From Saprospiraceae bacterium (lineage in GTDB: Bacteria; Bacteroidota; Bacteroidia; Chitinophagales; Saprospiraceae): a stretch of 64,000 nucleotides of DNA. The notes beneath the pieces were generated by a model. The model worked only from the letters and a program-made list of their open reading frames with translations, had not been told where the DNA came from and ran no database searches. The DNA lies in contig JAIPBL010000019.1 in NCBI GenBank assembly GCA_021739645.1, positions 1-64,000 of the forward strand. The letters run 5' to 3'. Shown piece after piece: positions 8,754 to 16,089 of the stretch. Every line of letters starts with the position of its first letter. The stretch's first letter is position 1. A program made the position numbers and the translations under genes.

Positions 8754-8829
8754 TTAGTAAATTGGGGAATTGAGGAATTAGGGAATTAGAACCTCCCCAA
8801 TTACCTAATTCCCCAATTCCCTAATTTAC
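8754..8829. repeat. AT-rich imperfect palindrome
   Basis: The left arm (from GTAAATTGGGGAATTG) is answered by a right arm ending CAATTCCCTAATTTAC. The arms are built of iterated GGGAATTA/GGGGAATTG words. It begins directly after the MOSC stop and lies just before the next gene, so it can form a long stem in RNA and act as a terminator. Similar half-sites occur at 22840-22862. It looks like one of several simple-word intergenic palindromes in this genome. Confidence 0.65.
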
Positions 8830-8865
8830 AAACGTGAATCTTCGATTTCCCAATTTCTTTCTCCT

Positions 8866-9981
8866 TTGCAACCAGCAGAAAAAATACTTGAACTACCCAG
8901 CGCTGAGAAGACGGAAGCCCCGTTCTTTTTAGCCCAAATCAAGCACTCCCGCACTTGGGTCACGCTCACCAATTGGGAATACTGGCCGATATGGGCGGCA
9001 AATCTCCCGTTGTTTTTCATCATCCTTTTCTTCGCCCTTCGGGCAAGACGGCTGCTGTTTTTCAGCGCCGTGAACCCCGTCATCGAAACGGGCGGGATGT
9101 GGGGCGAGTCCAAGTTCAACATCCTGCGGCGCATACAGGAGAGCCATGTGCCTGCTACTATTTTTGTCAAAAAAGGCACTGATTTTCAGGCAGTTATAGA
9201 AAAAATGCGGAAAGTGGGCCTCCACGAATGGCCTGTCATCGCCAAGCCGGACGTGGGAGAGCGGGGCTTGTTGGTCAAAAAAATCAGGGACGAAGCCGCC
9301 CTTCAGGACTATCTTTTAAAGAATGATATTGATTTTTTGGTGCAAAAATTCATCCCCGAACCGCTCGAACTGGCCGTGATGTGCCACCGGATGCCCGGTA
9401 GCAGCAGCGTGAAGGTCACTTCTGTTTGCATCAAGGAAACCCTAAAAGTCACGGGCGACGGCAGCTCCACCGTTCGGGCGCTCATGCTGCGCTCCGATAG
9501 GGCCCGTCTCCAGCTTTCCCGTTTTGAGGTCGAAAAACCAGAAATTCTGTGCAAAATCCCCAAACTCGGCGAGACATTGGAACTGGAACCCATCGGCAAC
9601 CACTGCAAGGGCACGATGTTTCTCAATGGAAACGACGAGATTGACGAACAATTAACCAGTGCTTTTCAAACAGTTTTTTCAAAAATGGACCATGTTTTCT
9701 ACGGGCGCTTCGATATAAAATGCCAGTCTTTTGAGCATTTGCGCAGCACTGGTGAGTTCAAAACCATGGAGTTCAATGGCATCGGTGCCGAGGCAGGGCA
9801 TATTTACGACCCAACCTATCCCGTCTGGAAAAAATACCGGGACATTTACCAGCATTGGAACGTGATTTTCAAGATTTATAAAATTCAGGTGGCCAACGGC
9901 GTAGCAGCCATGACGGTCAAGGAAGGCATCGAGCGGCTGCGCATATATTTCAGTTATCAAAAGTCGTTTTCCAAACCCTAA
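8866..9981 (+). CDS. Membrane-anchored ATP-grasp (D-Ala-D-Ala ligase-like) protein
   Basis: 371 residues if the TTG at 8866 is the start; there is no in-frame ATG until far inside. One or two hydrophobic segments around 42-68 (WPIWAANLPLFFIILFFALR) precede an ATP-grasp domain: WPVIAKPDVGERG (ATP-binding strand), FLVQKFIPEPLELAVM, and KTMEFNGIGAEAGHIYDP near the end, where the metal-binding E-x-N is seen as EFN. The class joins a carboxylate to an amine through an acyl phosphate. Substrate is unknown; it is not the usual cytosolic Ddl, which lacks the membrane segment. Confidence 0.72.
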   Translation: MQPAEKILELPSAEKTEAPFFLAQIKHSRTWVTLTNWEYWPIWAANLPLFFIILFFALRARRLLFFSAVNPVIETGGMWGESKFNILRRIQESHVPATIFVKKGTDFQAVIEKMRKVGLHEWPVIAKPDVGERGLLVKKIRDEAALQDYLLKNDIDFLVQKFIPEPLELAVMCHRMPGSSSVKVTSVCIKETLKVTGDGSSTVRALMLRSDRARLQLSRFEVEKPEILCKIPKLGETLELEPIGNHCKGTMFLNGNDEIDEQLTSAFQTVFSKMDHVFYGRFDIKCQSFEHLRSTGEFKTMEFNGIGAEAGHIYDPTYPVWKKYRDIYQHWNVIFKIYKIQVANGVAAMTVKEGIERLRIYFSYQKSFSKP

Positions 9982-10018
9982 ACGCCATCATTCTCCAACA
10001 CTTCCAACGGCTTCACAC

Positions 10019-10645
10019 ATGACCTTTCTCGTACATTTTCTCATTGCCTTCGGGCTTAGTTTCGTTGGCTCGCTGCCGTTCGGCATGATCAACATGACCG
10101 TGGCGCATGCCGCCATCCGAAAAGGGATGCAAGCGGCGGTATTCACGGCGTTGGGGGCAGCGCTTGTGGAGCTGATACAGGTGTTTGTCGCCTTGAAATT
10201 TACGTGGTTGTTTGCTGAAAACCCAGGCGTGGAGCGCATTTTTCAAGTCGTCGCTACGGTGGTCTTCTTTGCTGGTGGGGTGTATTTTTTCTTCTTCGCA
10301 AAATCGAAGCCCGACATCTCCGAAAACGACGTGAAGCCCAGCAAAAGGGGCGACTTCTTCCGGGGCATGTTCATCAGTTCCTTGAACCTGATGGTCATTC
10401 CGTATTGGATTTTTTACGCCACACTTTTGACCACAAATGGATGGATGGTCAATGACAACCAGCATGTCGTGGTTTTTTCCTTCGGAACGATGTGCGGAAC
10501 TTTTGCGCTGTTGGTGCTCTATGGCTACCTCGGGGCGAGGATTTTGAGCAAATCGGAACAAATTACAAGGTGGGTCAACAAGTTTATTGGCTTGCTGCTT
10601 ATCGGCTTCGGCCTCTTTCAAATTGTTAAATTGTTAAATTGCTGA
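10019..10645 (+). CDS. LysE-family amino-acid/metabolite exporter
   Basis: 208 residues with about six hydrophobic segments. The start GLSFVGSLPFGMINMTVAHAA matches the P-G-P region of LysE/RhtB transporters (here PFGMINM) and the second half repeats the pattern around SLNLMVIPYWIF. It would export a small metabolite through the inner membrane. The last seven codons (IVKLLNC) are encoded by the word AAATTGTT repeated, the same DNA as the palindrome that follows, so the C-terminus seems to have been formed by repeat sequence. Confidence 0.8.
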   Translation: MTFLVHFLIAFGLSFVGSLPFGMINMTVAHAAIRKGMQAAVFTALGAALVELIQVFVALKFTWLFAENPGVERIFQVVATVVFFAGGVYFFFFAKSKPDISENDVKPSKRGDFFRGMFISSLNLMVIPYWIFYATLLTTNGWMVNDNQHVVVFSFGTMCGTFALLVLYGYLGARILSKSEQITRWVNKFIGLLLIGFGLFQIVKLLNC

Positions 10646-10650
10646 ATGGC

Positions 10651-10704
10651 TGAATTGTTATATTGTTGACAGCTACAAAAACAATCCAACAATATAACAA
10701 TTCA
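10651..10704. terminator. Perfect 18-bp inverted repeat between convergent genes
   Basis: TGAATTGTTATATTGTTG at 10651-10668 is repeated exactly as its reverse complement at 10687-10704, with an 18-base loop. It lies between the LysE gene (ends 10645) and the bacilliredoxin gene (ends 10716, minus strand), so it probably ends transcription from both sides. The words AATTGTTA/AAATTGTT also continue into the LysE gene. Confidence 0.65.
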
Positions 10705-10715
10705 ACAATCATTCA

Positions 10716-11126
10716 CTAGCAAAACCGCTCATACGCCATCTGCAAATTGGCGGAGATGATGTCGGCAGTGCGGCCTTCGATGTGGTGGCGCTCCAGGAAG
10801 TGCACCAAGCGGCCATCCTTAAACAAGGCAATTGACGGTGACGATGGCGGGTAGGGTAGCAGGAATTCACGAGTCTTGTCCACAGCACCTTTGTCCACGC
10901 CAGCAAACACGGTCACGAGTTTGTCCGGGCGTTTTTCACCACTCAGCGAAAACTTCACGCCGGGGCGGGCATTGGCGGCAGCGCAGCCGCAAACAGAGTT
11001 CACAACCATCAGCGTAGTGCCTTCTTGGCCCAGTACAGCTTCCACCGCATCGGGTGTGGTGAGGCTCTCAAAGCCGATGTTGTTGAGTTCAGCGGCCATT
11101 GGGCCGGTTAGTTCTATTGGATACAT
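10716..11126 (-). CDS. Bacilliredoxin, BrxA/BrxB (UPF0403) family
   Basis: 136 residues. The start MYPIELTGPMAAELNNIGF and the motif NSVCGCAAANARPG with Cys46-Gly-Cys48 are diagnostic for this thioredoxin-like family, which in Bacillus removes bacillithiol from S-bacillithiolated proteins. Length (about 140) is normal. In Bacteroidota the protein is widespread and the low-molecular-weight thiol partner is often assumed to be bacillithiol. No thiol biosynthesis gene is in the window. Transcribed toward the LysE gene. Confidence 0.92.
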   Translation of the reverse strand: MYPIELTGPMAAELNNIGFESLTTPDAVEAVLGQEGTTLMVVNSVCGCAAANARPGVKFSLSGEKRPDKLVTVFAGVDKGAVDKTREFLLPYPPSSPSIALFKDGRLVHFLERHHIEGRTADIISANLQMAYERFC

Positions 11127-11267
11127 AATAAAGTTATGAGTTTTGAATTACAAGTTTTGAGTTTGGGCGGCGCTTTGGCAAGCTTCACCCAACCCCGAAC
11201 TGACAAGAAACAAGGCAATTGAGGTTTTGGTTGAACCAACCACAAATCACCCGTCTCCAATCACCTT

Positions 11268-12353
11268 TTAGCCATTTTTCTTCGCAAACTCCCGCATCAC
11301 ATCCACCAGCACCTGCACGCTCTCCAGCGGCATGGCGTTGTAGATGCTCGCCCGGAAACCACCAACGGAGCGGTGACCCTTGATGCCATCAATGCCAGCA
11401 GCTTTGGCTGCCGCCATGAACGGCGCTTCGTGGTCGGGATTAGTGGGCAGGAAGCAGACGTTCATCCGTGAACGGTCTTCTGTGGCCACCGTGCCCTTGA
11501 ACAGTGGGTTGGTGTCAATTTCGTGGTATAAAATACCTGCCTTTGCCTCATTTTTCACTTGGATGCCTTTTAGCCCGCCATTGGCTTTCAGCCAGCGCAG
11601 GGTGAGCATCAACACGTAAATGGGGAAAACGGGCGGCGTGTTGAACATCGAGCCGTTGTCGGCGTGGGTGCGGTAGTCGAACATGCTGGGCAGCTTGCGC
11701 TCGCTGCGCCCGAGCAAATCTTTCCGAACGATGACCACCGTCACGCCCGCTGGGCCGATGTTCTTCTGAGCGCCAGCGTAGATGAGGCCGAACTGCTCGG
11801 CATCGAACGGACGGCTGAACATGTCGGAGGACATGTCACAGACGATGGGCACGGGCGATTTAGGAAACTGGTGCAACTGCGTACCATAAATGGTATTGTT
11901 GCTCGTCAGGTGCAGGTAGGCTGCATCCGCTGGCACCGTGAAATCCTTCGGAATGAAGTTGTAGTTACTGTCCTTGCTGCTGGCCACTACCTCCGGGTTT
12001 CCGAAGTGTTTGGCTTCTTTGACAGCCTTGTTGGCCCAAACACCTGTGTCCACATAAGCGGCTTTTTCACCGTCTTTGAGGAGGTTCATCGGGGCCATGG
12101 CGAACTGGGTGCTGGCGCCGCCGCCGAGGAACAGCACGGCGAAGCGGTCGTCGAAGCCACCGATTTCACGAACGAGGGCCTCAGATTCGAGGGCCACGGC
12201 GTCGAAATCCTTGCCACGGTGCGAGACTTCGAGTATGGAAAGACCACTGCCGTTGAAGTCGAGGCAGGCATGTGAGGCTTCCTCCAACACGCTTTGTGGG
12301 AGGATGGCTGGGCCTGCACTGAAATTATGTGTTTTGATTGTCGTTGCGACCAT
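11268..12353 (-). CDS. serC: Phosphoserine aminotransferase
   Basis: 361 residues from ATG 12353, which gives [18 protein letters not shown] at the start, as in SerC; a longer frame to 12407 adds 18 unlikely residues. PLP-dependent fold type [18 protein letters not shown] binds phosphate of PLP, and the lysine in [12 protein letters not shown] (K197) is the Schiff-base residue. It makes 3-phosphoserine from 3-phosphohydroxypyruvate in serine synthesis and can serve in pyridoxal phosphate synthesis. The usual partner serA is not next to it here. Confidence 0.96.
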   Translation of the reverse strand: MVATTIKTHNFSAGPAILPQSVLEEASHACLDFNGSGLSILEVSHRGKDFDAVALESEALVREIGGFDDRFAVLFLGGGASTQFAMAPMNLLKDGEKAAYVDTGVWANKAVKEAKHFGNPEVVASSKDSNYNFIPKDFTVPADAAYLHLTSNNTIYGTQLHQFPKSPVPIVCDMSSDMFSRPFDAEQFGLIYAGAQKNIGPAGVTVVIVRKDLLGRSERKLPSMFDYRTHADNGSMFNTPPVFPIYVLMLTLRWLKANGGLKGIQVKNEAKAGILYHEIDTNPLFKGTVATEDRSRMNVCFLPTNPDHEAPFMAAAKAAGIDGIKGHRSVGGFRASIYNAMPLESVQVLVDVMREFAKKNG

Positions 12354-12409
12354 ATCGGATGTTGATTGTGCGGGATGGGTAGTTGGCGTTTTGGCGTGTT
12401 GAAACACAA

Positions 12410-12441
12410 CTTACCAAAGCGCCAACTTGCCAAAGCGCTTT
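12410..12441 (-). repeat. Direct repeat in the serC leader
   Basis: On the minus strand the word GCGCTTTGGCAAGTTG is followed at once by GCGCTTTGGTAAGTTG. The pair lies in the 5' leader between the probable promoter and the serC start. It belongs to the type of short-word intergenic repeats seen elsewhere in the window; a regulatory role is not shown. Confidence 0.5.
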
Positions 12442-12452
12442 TTTAGCGGGGG

Positions 12453-12460
12453 CAAAGATA
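12453..12460 (-). promoter_or_regulatory. Likely -7 promoter box for serC
   Basis: The minus strand reads TATCTTTG followed by CCCCCGC, an exact match to the Bacteroidota -7 consensus TAnnTTTG, about 100 bases upstream of the serC start. No good TTTG (-33) is seen at the proper distance. Confidence 0.5.
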
Positions 12461-12516
12461 GACTGCTCTTTGGGAATGAACGAGTGAGTAATTGCACATT
12501 TTCTAATATTTTTCAT

Positions 12517-12556
12517 AAAAAAAAGGCTTCCCAAAGCTGAGCTTGAGAAGCCTTTT
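12517..12556 (-). terminator. Rho-independent terminator
   Basis: On the minus strand an AAAGGCTTC arm pairs with GAAGCCTTT and is followed by a run of T. It is placed about 20 bases after the stop of the barrel gene at 12575. Confidence 0.85.
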
Positions 12557-12574
12557 GAAGGAATTTTAGATTCC

Positions 12575-13162
12575 TTACTCCCGGTTGCCACCGAAACGGT
12601 AACCCAGGCCAATTTTGAAATAGCCCATTGTTCTGATGAGTTCTGGCACTTTGTAATCCTGTTCAGAAACATTGACTTTGTCGTGGCTGTAGAGCGCCCG
12701 GCCAATGCCCGTGCCGATGTCGAACACAAAACCTTTCTGGGCAACTACTTTGAAACCAAGTCCAAAACCCAGCCCAACTTGTGTGCGTGAAAAATTAACA
12801 GTGGTCGGCACATTAGTATCACCGCCATTGTAGGTCGCTTGGATATTGCGGTTCACGAAGCGGGTAAAACCATCCACGTAGAAACCGTCCGCACCGTGTT
12901 TTGGGCTGAAATAGTATTTTCCGATAAGGTTGACAGGCGTCCTTTCACGGCTGTCCACTAAGCCCCAATAGTCACCCTTGCTGTAGGCTGCATTTGCTTC
13001 GATGCTGAAGTTCTCTTTGATTTTAATATCCGCACCAGCGTTGATGTTTCCAAAAAGCAAGTTGACGGGGTTGGTAGTCAAGTCCACTTGGGCTTGGATT
13101 TCAGAAGCTGTTCCGATGAAAAAACATACTGCGAGAAAGGCAATGAAATTGGTCGTTTTCAT
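12575..13162 (-). CDS. Outer-membrane beta-barrel protein with signal peptide
   Basis: 195 residues. A signal peptide (MKTTNFIAFLAVCFFIGTASEIQAQ) is followed by alternating amphipathic strands such as IEANAAYSKGDYWG, VNLIGKYYF, VGLGFGLGFKVV and YFKIGLGYRFGGN, ending in an aromatic/glycine-rich terminal strand. The N-terminal PVNLLFGNINAGADIKI block is typical of small barrels related to DUF3575. Role unknown; small barrels of this type serve as structural or adhesion proteins. Has its own terminator downstream. Confidence 0.72.
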   Translation of the reverse strand: MKTTNFIAFLAVCFFIGTASEIQAQVDLTTNPVNLLFGNINAGADIKIKENFSIEANAAYSKGDYWGLVDSRERTPVNLIGKYYFSPKHGADGFYVDGFTRFVNRNIQATYNGGDTNVPTTVNFSRTQVGLGFGLGFKVVAQKGFVFDIGTGIGRALYSHDKVNVSEQDYKVPELIRTMGYFKIGLGYRFGGNRE

Positions 13163-13465
13163 AAAAAAGGATTTTTGATATGAGAGAATTTAGCCAGTTT
13201 ATTCAGTGTGATGCCTGAACCTTGGCTTTGTGATGTAAACGCAAAGTAGGAGCGCCAATTTCGGTAAGTCAAGCTGGCGGATCGGTTTTAACGAACTATT
13301 ACGGGTTCATTAAGTGCGTTTTAATTCGGTGAGAGCGTGCGCTTTTCTACAACTATTGCGACAGCAAAAAAATGTGTCAAAGTTAAAACCGGTAACTTTG
13401 ACACATTGAACAGCGGAGCAACAAAGCCAAAGCCCTGCCGCTCCCGGAGTCATGAAAAATAAGCG
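13163..13465. other. Intergenic region between two minus-strand envelope genes
   Basis: 303 bases. It holds the leader and promoter region of the barrel gene (13162) and the terminator of the gene ending at 13466. No open frame or small RNA could be recognised. Confidence 0.5.
13363..13407 (-). terminator. Rho-independent terminator, perfect 15-bp stem
   Basis: Arms AATGTGTCAAAGTTA (13371-13385) and its exact complement (13393-13407) with a 7-base loop. On the minus strand the stem is followed by eight T, so it ends the transcript of the gene whose stop is at 13466. Confidence 0.9.
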
Positions 13466-14377
13466 CTATTTCCCGCCAACTCGAAATGGCACAGTGAGAC
13501 TTAGCCAAGGAATAATTGGTACAACATCCAGCCCTTCTGAGGATAGAAAAGTCATTCCACCAAAATCAATGGAAATTTTTTTGGCCAAAAACCTGGCGCC
13601 ACCTGAAAGGATAACTACCGATTCGTTTCCTGCACTGATATAATAGTTTTCCGTCAAAAAAGCCCATTTCGGCTTGCCCCGCCGGATGTAGCTGACGGAG
13701 ATGGTGGGTCGGTCGCCAAGGCCATCGCCAGTCGCATAGCCCCATCCCAAACCTAGGGAGAGGTTGTTGTCTTTTGGCCCGAAGGTGGAAACGCCATAGA
13801 CAATGCCGCCACCTTCGCCGCCACTATCGTTTCCAAGCACGGTCAGGTACAGGGCACCAATGCCGATATTCACCTTGTCTTTTTTTACGGGGATTGAAAC
13901 TTTTGGGGTGAACCAAATGGGCGTGGCTCCATCCCCGCTTCCCAGCGCAAAAAGAAAGACAGGTACCATCCCTACGCCCATGGAAAAGTTGTCCGTGATA
14001 CCAAAACTTACCTGGTTCAACAAAATCCAGGCATTTTGATAGTATGCTTCCCCGCCCGGCAGGCCGTATCCACTGGGGTTGAAAAAATAACGGGTCGTGG
14101 AATACGGGTTGTCGAACCAATATTCGTTGCCTTTCAACTCCGTTTTCTTTACGGGTATGAGGGATGTCACCATTGATTTCTTGATGCTGATGGTTCCCAC
14201 GGTGGCCGTGTTCAGTCGAATAACCTCGTTGTCCTGAGACACGATGGTGCCGATGTACTCGTTGCCATCGCTGGTTTCGATGCGCACCAGCGAGGTATCG
14301 GCGGTCTCTTGCGCTTTCAGCTGTGGTAGCATGAAAAGCAGTCCGAACAAAACAAAAAGCAATTTGAAATTTTTCAT
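13466..14377 (-). CDS. Secreted/outer-membrane protein of unknown function
   Basis: 303 residues. A signal peptide ends near LPQLKAQ. Residues about 28-75 (VRIETSDGNEYIGTIVSQDNEVIRLNTATVGTISIKKSMV) look like a small Sm-like/SH3-like barrel; after that come many short glycine-rich strands (LNQVSFGITDNFSMGVGM, GIGALYLTVLGND, LSLGLGWGYATG) that suggest an outer-membrane barrel, ending LSLTVPFRVGGK. I know similar two-part proteins from Bacteroidota but no assigned function. Ends in a strong terminator. Confidence 0.65.
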   Translation of the reverse strand: MKNFKLLFVLFGLLFMLPQLKAQETADTSLVRIETSDGNEYIGTIVSQDNEVIRLNTATVGTISIKKSMVTSLIPVKKTELKGNEYWFDNPYSTTRYFFNPSGYGLPGGEAYYQNAWILLNQVSFGITDNFSMGVGMVPVFLFALGSGDGATPIWFTPKVSIPVKKDKVNIGIGALYLTVLGNDSGGEGGGIVYGVSTFGPKDNNLSLGLGWGYATGDGLGDRPTISVSYIRRGKPKWAFLTENYYISAGNESVVILSGGARFLAKKISIDFGGMTFLSSEGLDVVPIIPWLSLTVPFRVGGK

Positions 14378-14500
14378 TGTTCCTGATTTGGTGATTATTG
14401 ATGTATTTTTTCGATGCTCAAATTAAGGTAGTTATTCAATTGGAAGTCCATTTTTTGAAAAAGCTTTAAGAACTGGTAACTGGTTCATGGAGGGCTGCCA

Positions 14501-14824
14501 TTAAACTGGTTCCGAAGTTTTGCCAGTTTTCCAAAGCCCAAGCCGAGTTGCAGCCTTTTTTACCCAAATGAACCAGACAACCACGAGTGCAGGGTAAATG
14601 GCCACGACGCCGTAGTTGAAAAATATAGCATCCGAGAATTCAAAATGGTGGAAGTGCATGACGGCACGGGTCATGCCGCAGCCCAGGCATTCGAAGTTGA
14701 AAAAGAGCTTGGACGGGCAAATTTCAATGCCGGTGTTGTCAAAGAAATCACTGGGGAGCAGCCACAGCACAATCGGTTCAAGGAGCAGAAGCGCCAGCCA
14801 AATTTTGTCTTTAGTATTTTTCAT
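14501..14824 (-). CDS. DUF2752 family small membrane protein
   Basis: 107 residues with two or three hydrophobic segments (LALLLLEPIVLWLL and YGVVAIYPALVVVWFIWV). The central block CPSKLFFNFECLGCGMTRA carries the C-x-GCG-x-TRA motif that defines DUF2752. Function of the family is unknown. The cysteines could bind metal or form a disulfide at the membrane face. Confidence 0.85.
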   Translation of the reverse strand: MKNTKDKIWLALLLLEPIVLWLLPSDFFDNTGIEICPSKLFFNFECLGCGMTRAVMHFHHFEFSDAIFFNYGVVAIYPALVVVWFIWVKKAATRLGLWKTGKTSEPV

Positions 14825-14847
14825 TAGGTAAATGTCAAAAATTAGAA

Positions 14848-14884
14848 AGCGGTAAACAAAAGCTGAAAGCTTTCATTTACCGCT
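14848..14884 (-). terminator. Nested hairpin downstream of the YqaE-like gene
   Basis: Outer arms AGCGGTAAA/TTTACCGCT enclose an inner AAAGCT palindrome. On the minus strand it is followed by TTTCTAATTTTTG, a weak T-rich tail. It lies 50 bases after the stop at 14936. Confidence 0.6.
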
Positions 14885-14935
14885 CTTGAAAATCGTTTAG
14901 CAGTTTTGGCAAGCCAAAAAAGCGTTTTCAAACGA

Positions 14936-15382
14936 TTATGGGTAGTATTTTTTCATCTTAGTCAGTGCGTGGATGAATCCAGGCAACCAACAAAGTACGG
15001 TTAGAATCAAGTTGACGATCCAATCGTTACCACTCCAATCGTCCATTACGCCCATTGCCACCCAAGCTAAGCCCAGTATTGCAAGAAGAACGAAGAGACC
15101 TTTAGAAATGTCCGGCTCTTTTTTCATCTGCCTCTTCACGATTTTCTGGGCCACCTTGAGCTGAACAGCTTGCTTGATGGTCATCCTTTTGCCCGTTGTT
15201 TCTTTGAATTTCTTCGGTGTGAGCGCAAGGAATTGGTCAAGCCCCATTTGGGACATTTCAGGTGTAAGTGCTTTCACCTCAGGCTGGTCGCCCATGGTCA
15301 CTGCCCAATTGGCAGTCATGGAAGCGGCATTGAGGTTGAGGCACATGAGTGCGAGAACGAACAGCGTTAAGATTTTTTTCAT
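14936..15382 (-). CDS. YqaE/Pmp3-type small membrane protein with N-terminal extension
   Basis: 148 residues. The C-terminal 60 residues (GLFVLLAILGLAWVAMGVMDDW, then WIVNLILTVLCWLPGFIHAL) match the two-helix YqaE/Pmp3 proteolipid family, which is normally only about 50-60 residues long and stress-linked. Here it is preceded by a signal-peptide-like start (MKKILTLFVLALMCLNLNAA) and a charged region with LTPKKFKETTGKRMTIKQAVQLKVAQK. Extended versions like this are common in Bacteroidota. A good promoter lies upstream. Confidence 0.8.
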   Translation of the reverse strand: MKKILTLFVLALMCLNLNAASMTANWAVTMGDQPEVKALTPEMSQMGLDQFLALTPKKFKETTGKRMTIKQAVQLKVAQKIVKRQMKKEPDISKGLFVLLAILGLAWVAMGVMDDWSGNDWIVNLILTVLCWLPGFIHALTKMKKYYP

Positions 15383-15423
15383 AATGAATAAAAATTTAGG
15401 TTAAAATGTAGATTTGATTGGGT

Positions 15424-15453
15424 CAAAATTAATGACAAGGTTGGTAGTTCAAA
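15424..15453 (-). promoter_or_regulatory. Bacteroidota-type promoter for the YqaE-like gene
   Basis: Minus strand: TTTG at 15450-15453, 18 bases, then TAATTTTG at 15424-15431, matching TTTG/TAnnTTTG. It lies 42 bases upstream of the start at 15382. Confidence 0.65.
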
Positions 15454-15511
15454 GTTTTGAGCCAACAAAGTTTTGAAATAAAGTTGGCTTCCCTGTATTT
15501 ACTGGCATTGG

Positions 15512-16009
15512 CTATTCCGACAAGACGTAGCGAACGCCAAGATTGCCGTACCTGCCATAGAAGCCACTGCCGTAGCCGTTGAGGAAGATATTGGGAACCC
15601 AGTCCAGCGTGAGGTTGAGTGGAATATCGGGCACCTTGTAGTCCAAGCCGAGATAACCTTGAATGGAAATGCTTTGCTTGGCGCCCGGATCCCCAAATGC
15701 CTTGGCGTAGTGCCAGAAGTAAAGCCCAGCACCAGCGCCAGCATACCACTGTAGGCCGTCAACCCCTTCGATGGGGAAATGGAGCTGGTAAGCGCCATTG
15801 ATGGAGACCCACCCATAATTGGTGTAGCCTCTGGCAGCGCCATATAGTTCGATGGCACTGTTGTCACCAATAAAAGTCTTGAAAGAAGCGGCCCAAGGAT
15901 ATCCTGCCCGCACACCGATGGCCGACTTGTAGGTTTGGGCTTGAAGGTTGGAAGCTACGAAAAGTCCAAGGAAGGCAATGGCCCCGACGATGATTTGTTG
16001 TTGTTTCAT
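15512..16009 (-). CDS. Small outer-membrane beta-barrel protein
   Basis: 165 residues. Signal peptide to about residue 25 (ASNLQAQ), then eight or so glycine/aromatic strands (SAIGVRAGYPWAASF, IELYGAARGYTNYG, WYAGAGAGLYFWH, ISIQGYLGLDYKV) and a terminal strand GRYGNLGVRYVLSE ending near an aromatic residue, as expected for OmpX/opacity-like barrels. Function unknown. Confidence 0.75.
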   Translation of the reverse strand: MKQQQIIVGAIAFLGLFVASNLQAQTYKSAIGVRAGYPWAASFKTFIGDNSAIELYGAARGYTNYGWVSINGAYQLHFPIEGVDGLQWYAGAGAGLYFWHYAKAFGDPGAKQSISIQGYLGLDYKVPDIPLNLTLDWVPNIFLNGYGSGFYGRYGNLGVRYVLSE

Positions 16010-16070
16010 TGTAACGATATTGGTTAAAAAATAGAAACTGGTGGGTGCCGACAGGTGCTTATTACAAGCC

Positions 16071-16078
16071 CAAAGCTA
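16071..16078 (-). promoter_or_regulatory. Likely -7 box for the barrel gene
   Basis: Minus strand TAGCTTTG matches TAnnTTTG and lies 62 bases upstream of the start at 16009. A -33 element is not clear because this region overlaps the end of the next gene. Confidence 0.45.
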
Positions 16079-16089
16079 ATCGTAGATTT

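Noticed and set aside
11664..12275. A 203-codon open frame on the plus strand opposite serC
   Set aside because: The serC frame has all family motifs; this frame has none and is a mirror of it.
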